Source: Hordeum vulgare subsp. vulgare (taxonomy: Eukaryota; Streptophyta; Magnoliopsida; Poales; Poaceae). From it: a DNA stretch of 64,000 nucleotides. Shown here in pieces: positions 55,012-64,000 of the stretch. Both the position numbers and the translations under genes were made by a program. The notes beneath the pieces were generated by a model, which ran no database searches, was not told the DNA's origin, and was given only the letters and a program-made list of their open reading frames with translations. Location of the stretch: contig NC_058523.1 of assembly GCF_904849725.1 (NCBI RefSeq), forward strand, positions 206,239,689 to 206,303,688. Direction: 5' to 3'. The stretch's first letter is position 1. Every line of letters begins with the position of its first letter.

Positions 55012-56259
55012 GTGTTATTAGAGCTAGGTCCATGCGTAGATGACACCCGAGTAGAACACAAACGAGTTTGTGGGCATTGATATTCATATTGCTTCCCTCC
55101 TTAGCCTTTTATTGATTCCACTGTATTGTTGGATGAAGCGACCCAAAACAACTTTACTCGACCACGTACGAGATTCCGGTTCCATTCACTGACATGCAAC
55201 TTGTTGCATAATGATGGCTCGCGGTTGTCTATATCTCCTACTTTAGTTGAATCCGATTCGAGAAAAGGCGGTCCTTGTAGAAGGTTAAAGAGCAACTAGC
55301 ATATCACCGTTGTGGTTTTGCATAGGTAAGAAACGTTCTTGCTAGATACCCATCGCAGCCACGTAAAATTTGCAACAACAAATTAGAGGATGTCTAACTT
55401 GTTTTTGCAGGGTATGCATGTGATATGATATGACCAAAGACATGATTATGTATATTTGATGTACGAGATGATCATGTTGTAATAGTTAATATCGACTTGC
55501 ATGTCGATGCTACGACAACCGGCAGGAGCCACACGGTTGTCTTTAATTTTTGAGTGCTTAATGATGCTTTACTTTATCGCTAGATTAGTAGCAATAGTAG
55601 TACAAGCATAGATGGCTTGACAACCTCGATGGTAGCACAATAATGGAAATCATGGTGTGGTGTCGATGACGATGGAGATCATGCCAGTGCTTTGGAGAAG
55701 GAGATCAAAAGCACAAGATCATGGCCATATCATGTCACTTATGACTTGCATGTGATGTTAATCTTTTTTATGCACCTTGTTTTGCTTAGTCTGATGGTAG
55801 CATTAATTATAAGGTGATACCTCACTAAATTTCAAGATAAAATTGTGTTCTCCCCGAGTGTGCACCATTACGGGAGTTTGTCGTTTCGAGACACCATGTG
55901 ATGATCGGGTGTGGTAGACTCTAAATTCACATACAACAGGTGCAAGACAGTTTTGCACACGCAGAACACTGAGGTTAAACTTGACAAGCCTAGCATGGAC
56001 AGTCATGGACTTGGAACACAAGAGACCTAAAGGTCGAACATGAGTCATATAGTTGATATGATCAACATGCAGATGTTCACCATTGAAATCAGCTCATTTC
56101 TCGTGATGATGGGACTTGTGCTGGTGGATTTGTATCATGTTTCACTCGAATGACTAGAGGGATGTCAATTTGAGTTGGAGTTTTTAGTAATATGATTTAC
56201 TAAACTCATTATCTTGAACAATAGTCTAAGTAAACTTTGCAAATTTATGTTGTAGATCA
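55012..56259 (+). other. PBS and leader of Copia element 3
   Basis: TGTTATTAGAGCTAGG after the LTR is two changes from the iMet PBS. Untranslated leader follows to the gag ATG. Confidence 0.7.
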
Positions 56260-57060
56260 ATGGCTCGCGAAGTAGCACCCTTGAATTTTAATGCGTTCCT
56301 AGAGAAAGCTAAGCTGAAAGATGATGAGAGCCACTTTGTTGACCGGGCCCTTAATCTGAGGCTTTTCCTCACGGTTTCCTAAAAGAGTTATGTCCTTGAT
56401 GGACCGCTTGGTAACATGCCACCCCAATCGGCGACCCAAGATGATATGAACATCTGGTAGTCGCGTCTGGATGACTACTCTGTAGTTCAATGTGCGATCT
56501 TGTATGGCTTAGAACCGGGACTTCAAAGACATCTTGAACGTCATGGAGCATATACGATATTCCAGGAATTGAAGTTTATATTTGAGAAGAATGCCTGGAT
56601 CGAGAGGTATGAGACCTCCGATAAAATCTATGCTTGCAAGATGGAGGAGAACAGGTCTGTCAGTGATCATGTACTCGGAATGTCTGGGTATGCTAACCGT
56701 GTGGCTGGGTTGGGAATTGTTCTCCAGCCAGCAGCGATCACTAACGGAGTTCTCCAATCACCGCCACCTTGATACAAAATCTTTTTGCTAAACTACAAAA
56801 TGGAAGGGATGAATAAATCCAGAAGGAACATCATGTGTTGATGGTCAATAAGATCACCAGTTTCAAGAGAAATGCCAAGGGCAAGAAAGGTAACTTGAAG
56901 AAGAGTGGAAAAGTTGTTGCCCCTCCCGTGTAGAAACCCAAGGCTGGGCCCAAGCCAGAAACTGAGTGCTATCATTGCAAGGGGACTGGTCACTAGAAGC
57001 GGAACTGTCCCAATTATCTAGCCGACAAGAAGGTGGCCAATACCAAACAAGGTATATATG
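56260..57060 (+). pseudogene. gag of Copia element 3
   Basis: ATG at 56260 (MAREVAPLNFNAFLEKAKL) is followed by a stop within 50 codons (TTTCCTAA region) and another near 56458. The island 56500-56772 shows YGLEPGLQRHLERHG and MSGYANRVAGLGI. About 130 bp corresponding to the region after the LQS-PP motif is deleted at 56800. The knuckle region near 56985 has TAG in place of the Trp codon. Confidence 0.85.
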
Positions 57061-58484
57061 ATATACATGTTATTGATGTGTACCTCACCAACTCTTGTTG
57101 TAGTGCCTGGGTCTTTGATACCTATTTGGTTGCTCACATTTTCTACTCAAAACAGGAACTATAGAATAGACGAAGGTTGGCGAAGGATGAAGTGACGATG
57201 CGCGTGTGAAATGGTTCCAAGGTTAATGTGATCGCCGTCGGCATGCTCTCACTTCGGTTACCATTAGGATTAGTGATGTACCTGAATAGTTGTTATTTTG
57301 TGCCTGCATTGAGCATGAACATTATATCTAGATCTTGTTTATTGCGAGACGGTTACTTATTCAAATTAAAGAATAATGGTTGTTCTATTTATATGAGTAA
57401 TATCTTTTATGGTCATGCACCCAATGTGAGGGGTTTATTCTTATTGAATCTCGATAGTAATGACACACATGTTCATAACATTGATGCCAAAAGATGTAGA
57501 GTTGATAATGATAGTACCACTTTCTTGTGACACTACGGCTTAGGTCATATTTGTGTAAAGGGCATGAAGAAACTCCATGCTGATGGAACTTTGGAGTCAC
57601 TTGATTTTTAATCACTTGACACATGTGAACCATGCCTGATGGGTAACATGACCAAAACTCCGTTCTCCGGAACAATGGAGCGAACAAGTGACTTATTGGA
57701 AATCATACATACTCATGTGTGCGGTTTGATGAGCACTAAGGCGCGAGGTGGATATTGTTATTTTCTCACCTTCACCGATGACTTGAGTAGATATGGTTAT
57801 ATTTACTTAACGAAACACAAGTGTGAAATGTTTGAAAATTTCAAGCAATTTGAGTGTGAAGTGGAGAATCATTGTAACAATAAGATCAAATTCATATGAT
57901 CTGATCAAGGAGGATAATATCTGAGTTATGAGTTTGGAACTCACTTAATACAATGTGGAATTGTTTCACAATTGACTCCGCGTGGAACACCACAGCGCAA
58001 TGGTGTGTCCGAACGGCATAATCGTACTTTATTGGATATGGTGCATACTATGATGTCTCTTGTCGATTTTCCATTATCATTTTGGGGCTATGCATTAGAG
58101 AAAACTACATTCACTTTAAATAGGGCACTATCAAAGTCCGTTGAGACGATGCCATATGAACTGTGGTTTGGTAAGAAACCAAAGTTGTCATTTCTGAAAG
58201 TTTGGGGATGTGATGCTTGTGTCAAAAAGCTTGAGCCTGAAATGCTAGAACCCAAAGCGGAGAAATGCGTCTTCATAGGATACCCAAAAGAGACAGTTGG
58301 GTACACCTTATATCTCATATCCGAAGGCAAAGTGTTTGTCGCTAAAAATAGAACATTTCTTGAGAAGGAGTTTCTCTCAAAAGAATTGAGTGGGAGGAAG
58401 ATAGAACTTGATAAGGTTGTTGAACCTTCACTTCAACCGGAGAGTGGCGCAACACGGAATGTATTCCCTATGGAGCCTACATGA
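57061..58484 (+). pseudogene. protease and integrase of Copia element 3
   Basis: The protease site reads VFDTYLVAH instead of DTGSVAH, so the catalytic Gly is lost. Pre-integrase and integrase islands are 57228-57530, 57639-57899 and 57972-58484. The first integrase Asp is replaced (IIHTHVCGLM). FIstopSDQGG and NGVSERHNRTLLDMV mark the remaining catalytic region, and VFIGYPKETVGYTLYLISE is well conserved. Confidence 0.88.
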
Positions 58485-59443
58485 ATTGAAGAGGAAGCTA
58501 ATGATGATGATGATCATGAAGCTTCGAATCAAGTGTCTATCGAACCTCGTAGGTCGACAAGGACACTCACCACTCGCGAGTGATACAGTGACCCTGTCTT
58601 AACAGTTAAGTTGTCGGACAATGATGAACCTACAAGCTATGGAAAAGCGATGGTGGTCCCGGATTCCAACAAATGGTTAGAGGCCATGAAATGGGAGATA
58701 AGATCCATGTATGAAAAAAGTGTGGACTTTGGAAGAAATACTTGAAGGGCAATAGGCCGACAGTAATATCATCGTCTATAAAGTTCAAGGAGTTGACTAA
58801 GATGAGGCTTTCTCACCCATAACAATGCTTAAGACCGTTAGAATCATGTTAGCAATAGCTGCATTTTCTGATTATTAAATTTGGTAGATGGATGTCAAAA
58901 CAGCGTTCCTTAATGGTTTCCTTAAGGAAGAGTTGTATATGATGCAACAAGAAGGTTTTGTCGATTCAGAGAATGCTAACGAAGTGTGAAAGTTATGGGC
59001 GATCCATTTATGGATTGGTGCAAGTATCTCGGAGTTGGAATCAGCGACTTGATGAGGTGATCAAGGCGTTTGGTTTTATACAAGTTTATGTAGAAGCTTG
59101 TATTTACAAGAAAGTAAGTGGGAGCTCTATAGTGTTTCTAATATTATAGATGGATGACATATTGCTGATTGGAAACAATATATAATTTTTGGGAAGCGTA
59201 AAGGATTACTTGAACATGATTTTTTCAATGAAGGACCTAGGATAAGGTGCTTACATATTAGGCATCAAGATCTATAGAGATAGATCGAGGCACTTAATAG
59301 GATTTTCACAGAGCACATACCTTGATAAAGTTTTGAAGTAGTTCAAAATGGATCATTCAAAGAAAGGTTTATTGCCTGTCTTGCAAGGTGTGAAGTTGAG
59401 TAAGACTCAATGCCCAGTGACTACAGAAGATAGAGAAAAGATG
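58485..59443 (+). pseudogene. partial reverse transcriptase of Copia element 3
   Basis: RT islands include [19 protein letters not shown] and SRSWNQRLDEVIKAFGF. The polymerase box reads stop-M-D-D in place of YVDD near 59148. About 70 bp of the RT start is deleted near 58750. Coding is interrupted by the element B insertion before RNase H. Confidence 0.85.
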
Positions 59444-59448
59444 AGTGT

Positions 59449-61092
59449 TGCTACTGCAACAAAAGACCTTCCAGCGGCGCGAGAAACCTGCTGACGGGAG
59501 ACTGTTCTTGTCTTGATACTCCTCAGCAACGACACGAGGAATCCTTCTGCTACGGCTACGCCTTAAGGGACTTCCTAGGCAAATATGCAAAGGATTTCCC
59601 CCATGGCCTTGGAGCCTTGCGTTGGTGTTCCCTCGAAGCGGAAAGGGTGATGTAGCGCAGCGGTGGTAAGTATTTCCCTCAGTTTGAGAACCAAGGTATC
59701 GATCCAGTCAAGGAGTATCTCAAGTGCCTGCACAAACACAAAAAGCTTGCTCCCAATGCTATGAACGGGTTGTCAATCCCTTATAGATTGTTCGCCAAGT
59801 GAGAATTAAAAGCAACCAAGTAACAAAGCAAAGTAAAAGCGAAAGTGGAGACGATAGGTGTGAATAGACCCGGGGGCCGTAGTGTTCGCTAGTGGCTTCT
59901 CTCATGAAAGCAAGTAGACGGTGGGTGAACAAATTACTGTCGAGCAATTGATAGAACCACGCAAAGTCGTGACGTCATCTATGGCAATGATTATGTCTAT
60001 AGGCATCACGCCCAAAACAAGTAGACCGATAATTTCTGCATCTACTACTATTACTCCACACGTTGACCGCTATCCAGCATGCATCTAGTGTATTAAGTCC
60101 AAAAGAACAGGGTAACGCCTTAAGCAAGATGACATGATGTAGATGGACAATCTCATATCTACGACAAAGCCCGCCTTGTTATCCTTGATGGCAACTACAT
60201 GATGTGTGCCTTGCTGCCCCTACTGTCACTCGGAAAGGTCACCACAAGGTAAGAACCCAAAACCAAGCACTTCTCCCATTGCAAGAATCATCGATCTAGT
60301 TGGCCAAACAAAACCAAAGACTCGGAGAGACTCACAAGGATATCAAATCATGCATATAAGAAATCGGCAAAGACTCAAATATATATCATAGATAATCTGA
60401 TCACAAATCCACAATTCATCGGATCTCGACAAACACACCGCCATAGAGGATTACATCAGATAGATCTCCATGAAGATCATGGAGAACTTTGTATTGAAGA
60501 TCCAAGAGAGAGAAGAAGCCATCTAGCTACTAACTATGAACCCGTAGGTCTGAAGTGAACTACTCATGAGTCATTGGAGGGGTGATGATGTTGATGTAGA
60601 AGCCCTCCAACTCCAAAGTCCCCTCCGACAGGGCACCGGGAAGGGTCCAGATGGATCTCGCGGAAATGGAAGCTTGCGGCGGCGAAAAAGTGTTTTCGTG
60701 GATTCCCTAATTTTTTTCTGTATTTTAGGGAATATATAGGCGAAGGAGCTAGGTCAGGGGGCGCCAGGGAGGCCACAAGCCTGCTAGCCGCCGCCCCCTG
60801 GTGGCGGCTACACGGCTCGTGGGCTCCGTGTAGCTCTCCTGGCTTGGCCCATAAGCCCCCTGATCTTCTTCCATTCGAGAAAAAATTATTTCGGGGATTT
60901 TATTCCGTTTGGACTCCGTTCCAAAATCAGATCTGAGAAGAGCCAAAAACACAGATAAAACAGGAACTGGCACTTGGCACTGAATTAATAAGTTAGTCCC
61001 AAAAAAGACATATAAGGTACATAAAACATCCAAAGATGACAAGATAACAACATGAAACCATCAAAAATTATAGATACGTTTGAGACGTATCA
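59449..61092 (-). repeat. 3' LTR of the second element B copy, with extended U5 end
   Basis: 1,644 bp. The end near 59449 contains on the minus strand CTCGTGTCGTTGCTGAGGAG, then TCAAGACAAGAAC and TCTCCCGTCAGCAGG, sequence that in the first copy lies outside the LTR as PBS and leader (14165-14275). Confidence 0.88.
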
Positions 61093-63728
61093 AGCATCCC
61101 CAAGCTTAACTCATGCTCGTCCTCGAGTAGGGAAGTGATAAAGAATGAAATTTTGATGCTTTCATGCTACCTAGCATAGATATCCTTTGTAACTCCTCTT
61201 ATGTGACGTGAATGTTCAGATCCATTAGATTCAAAACAATAGTTTTCTATTGACGTGGAAACAATAATGCTTCAAGCAAACTAGCAAGGTAATCATGAAC
61301 TTTCAAAATAACAAGGCCCAAAGAAAGTTATCCCCACAACGAATTTAAATCATGCACAACCCCGGTATTGGCCAAGTAATTGTTTCATACCTTTACTTTC
61401 TCAAACCTTTTCAACTCTCACGCAATACATGAGCGTGAGCAATGGTTTTAGCACTATAAGTGGTGTGGAGTGTGGTGGAGGTTGCAAGACAAACAAGGAG
61501 AAGATGGTCACATTAACTAGGCATATCAATGAGCTGTGGAGATGCTCAATAATAGATATCAATGTGAATGAGTAGGGATTGCCATACAAATGATGCACTA
61601 GAGCTAAGAGTATGTGAAAGCTCTTAAAGAAAAGTAGTGGGTGTGCATCCAACTTGCTTGCTCACAAAGACCTAAGGCAATTTTGAGGAAGCCTATCATT
61701 GGAATATACAAGCCAAGTTATATAATGAAAATTTCCCACTAGCTATATGGTGGTGACAAAAACGAGAGACTCTCAATCATGAAGATCATGGTGCTTAATA
61801 TGCACAAGTGTGGAAAGGTGGTAGCATTTTCCCTTCTCTCTTTTTCTCTCAACATTTTTTGTGTGTGGGATCTTTGGCCTCTTTTTTTTGTGGTGGGCAT
61901 CTTTGGCCTCTTTTATTTCCTCACATGGGACAATGCTCCATCAACGAGGATCATCACACTTTCAACTCAAAACTTAGAGCAACGATGACTCTATATGGAA
62001 TGCCTTCGGTAGTGTACCGTGAAAATAATCTAGCATGGCATAGACATTAATGGAAACATCATGCTAGCTATCTTACAATCATGCAATGGCAATGTAGAAG
62101 TGGTGGCACATGTCATAGTGGTAGTTGCATGGCAATATATCTCGGAATGACGTTGAAAAAGCCATAGTAGGTAGGTATGGTGGCTGTTTTCAGGGAGGCT
62201 AATGGTGGGTTTTGTGCACCGGCGAAAGTTGCATGGCACTAAGAAGATAGTGATGGTGGAAGGTGAAAGTGCATTTAAACCATGGACTCAACATTAGTCA
62301 TGAAGAACTCATATACTTGTTGCAAAAGTTTTAGTAGTAATCGAGACAAAGCATTCAATGCATACTCCTTGGGAAAGGGTTGGTAGGTATAAACCATCGC
62401 GCGATCCCGGCCGCCACACAAAGGATGACAATCAAAAGACTAATCATGCTCAGACTCCATCACATAGCGGTTCACCATACATGCATGCTACGGGAATCAC
62501 TAACTTCAACACAAGTATTTCTAGATCCACAACACCTTACTAGCATAACTTCAATATTACGAAACCAAAACTCAAAACTTATTGAGATGAATCAAACTTC
62601 TGTGACTATTCAATGCACATGAAGGTGGAAGTTTTCGTATCCCTTTGGATAACTACCCCTTTTGAGACTACTTTCAAAGCATAGATCAACTACCAAGCCA
62701 CGCACCGCTGTGCTCTAAAAGATATAAGTGAAGCACATAGAGCAAAAGTATCTAGCTCAAAAGATATAAGTGAAGCACATGTGAGCTAAATTGTCTACCA
62801 AAGGATATAAGTGAAGCTCGACAAAATCACGGTGAGTGCATGTCTCTCTCTCTAGGTGTGCAGCAAGGATGATTTTGAAACAACAAAAATAAAAGACTCC
62901 TACGATACAAGATGCTCCAAGAAAAACACATAACATGTGGTGAATAAAAATATAGCCCCAAGTAATGTTACCGACCGATTGAAGACGAGAGAGGGGATGC
63001 CTTCCCGGGGCATCCCCAAGCTTATGCTTTTACGATGTCCTTGAATCTCTTGGGGTGCCTTGGGCATCCCCAAGCTTGAGCTCTTTCCACTCTTTATCTC
63101 TTTGTCCATAAGAACTTCACCCAAAACTTGAAAACTTCACAACACGAAACTTAAACAGAAACTCGTGATAACATTAGTATAAGAAGGCAAACCACCACTT
63201 CCTTAGGTACTGTAGCAAACCTAAATTCTACTTATGTTGATGTTGGGTTACTCTATTTTCAATCTTCCATGGCTAATACGCCCCGATACTATCCATAGTT
63301 TCATCAAAATAAGCAACCAACACAACAAAAACAGAATTTGTTAACAGCAGACCAGTCTGTAGCAATCTGTATACTTCGTGTACTTATGTTACTTCAAAAT
63401 ATCTGAAATATTACGACAGTCTGAAGAATTTGCGTAGCGTTCGGCATCAAAAAGAGTCAACTCAAAAGCTCTTACAGAAAAAAAATGAAAATTCTTTTCA
63501 TGAGTTGAAAGTTTCTGTCTTTTCCATCATGACCAAACGATCATCCCCAAGACTAATCATAACGGTTTTACTTGGCACAAACGTAAAAAGAAACACAAAA
63601 AACACAGTCATAACAGAATTACGAAAGTGTGGAAAATGCAAAATAGAAAGAAAAAGGATAGATTCGTTGGGTTGCCTCCCAACAAGCGCTTTTGTTTAAC
63701 GCCCTTAGCTAGGCAAAAGGTGATGGAA
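61093..63728 (-). other. 3' noncoding region of the second element B copy
   Basis: PPT at 61093-61107 (complement AAGCTTGGGGATGCT) and further AAGCTTGGGGA tracts at about 63013-63024 and 63068-63077. Three direct repeats of GATATAAGTGAAGC (62720, 62763, 62806) lie in a segment deleted from the first copy. No gene. Confidence 0.75.
61821..61833. other. empty (pre-insertion) site of the CACTA transposon
   Basis: gtagcattttccc here corresponds to gtagcatt / CACTA element / att-gtccc at 4801-11695. One copy of att is present and no transposon footprint is seen, so this copy was never occupied. Confidence 0.9.
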
Positions 63729-64000
63729 TCACGTATAGTCATCTTTGGTGCTCAAACCATAAGTAGCCCTCATCATAGATTCATAAGGCAATCTTATTTT
63801 ATTTCTAGGAAAGTGCTCCATGCCCTTCTTTAAAGGAAACTGAAATCTAATATTCCCTTCCTTCATATCTATGATAGCACCAATAGTCCTTAGGAAAGGT
63901 CTACCTAGAATAATGGGACATGAAGGATTGCAATCTATGTCAAGTACAATGAAATCCACGGGTACATAGTTCTTATTTGCAACAATAAGAACATCATCGA
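63729..64000 (-). pseudogene. retropepsin (C-terminal part) of the second element B copy, running off the window
   Basis: Open minus-strand frame from the window edge to 63729. It reads DDVLIVANKNYVPVDFIVLD, then PIILGRPFLRTIGAIIDMKE and GNIRFQFPLKKGMEHF. The ILGRPFL motif and the spacing are those of Athila-type proteases. No stop occurs within the visible part. The active site is off-window, so I cannot say whether the whole gene is intact; it is listed as pseudogene because the element is only partly visible. Confidence 0.75.

Larger units (their letters stand above)
53321..59448 (+). mobile_element. Copia LTR retrotransposon 3 (Angela/BARE type), truncated at both sides in this window
   Basis: A 5' LTR lacking its first 80 or so bases (53321-55011), PBS, gag, protease, integrase and part of RT follow in order. 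It is cut at 59448 by insertion of a second element B copy (TSD candidate agtgt, 59444-59448); the remainder lies off-window. Numerous stops; inactive. Confidence 0.9.
59449..64000 (-). mobile_element. second copy of Athila-like element B, minus strand, 5' part off-window
   Basis: 3' LTR (59449-61092), PPT, noncoding region collinear with the first copy (4034-4808 joined to 11691-13220), then a protease frame that the first copy lacks (63729-64000). It is inserted in Copia 3 RT with candidate TSD agtgt. Because the protease is kept, this copy is less deleted than the first. Confidence 0.88.

Noticed and set aside
1..64000. Integrated plant pararetrovirus or other viral insertion
   Set aside because: All RT, gag and protease pieces fit LTR retrotransposons with LTRs or TSDs; no movement-protein or caulimovirid arrangement is seen.
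1..64000. Bacterial or phage defence system
   Set aside because: No operons, ribosome binding sites or prokaryotic gene density; repeat families are plant-specific.

Overview
The window looks like intergenic DNA from a large grass genome, almost certainly Triticeae (wheat, Aegilops, barley or rye group). The reasons are Copia LTRs of the Angela/BARE-1/WIS type, Athila-like Gypsy LTRs beginning TGATACGTCTC, a Tat/Retand-type Gypsy element, and CACTA transposons rich in TAATGGCGCAC subterminal repeats. I see no ordinary single-copy host gene, no tRNA or rRNA gene and no prokaryotic feature. Almost every base belongs to a transposable element or a fragment of one.

The left half is a deep nest. 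A long-LTR Gypsy element on the minus strand (element C, 25393-49656) carries a Tat/Retand Gypsy element (20264-25392, minus). Into the 3' tandem repeats of that element an Athila-like Gypsy element A inserted (1-20263, plus, 5' end off-window). A second Athila-like element B (2426-15884, minus, TSD ctcct) split an ORF of A. A CACTA transposon (4809-11687, TSD att) then inserted into B. The pre-insertion site of that CACTA survives in another copy of B at 61821-61833, which proves the insertion and its borders. The long LTR of C (27973-49153, about 3.7 kb once cleaned) was also hit by two full-length Copia elements: 28762-37245 (TSD ttaac) and 37943-46893 (TSD gcaac).

The CACTA element has no visible transposase. 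It carries exon-intron fragments resembling host genes: LSM12 (6300-6707), an alpha-galactosidase first exon (to about 8464), a possible CCT-motif-family exon on the minus strand (10451-10987), and one unidentified exon-like block (7325-7611). These modules are separated by extra clusters of the element's own subterminal repeats. This modular, transduplicated transposon is the most unusual object in the window.

The right part holds the 3' end of a second CACTA element (about 49657-51911) with ORF remnants and two strong fold-back hairpins, then a divergent Athila-like LTR fragment (51912 to about 53105) and a 5'-truncated Copia element (53321-59448). The last is interrupted by a second copy of B (59449 to beyond 64000), which retains a retropepsin reading frame at the window edge. 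The Copia element at 37943 is the best preserved coding element (gag, protease, integrase, RT with YVDD, RNase H), but it has at least four in-frame stops and two frameshifts.

Family names are from memory of Triticeae repeats and should be treated as group-level. Structural calls (TSDs, LTR ends, PBS, PPT) were read directly from the sequence.
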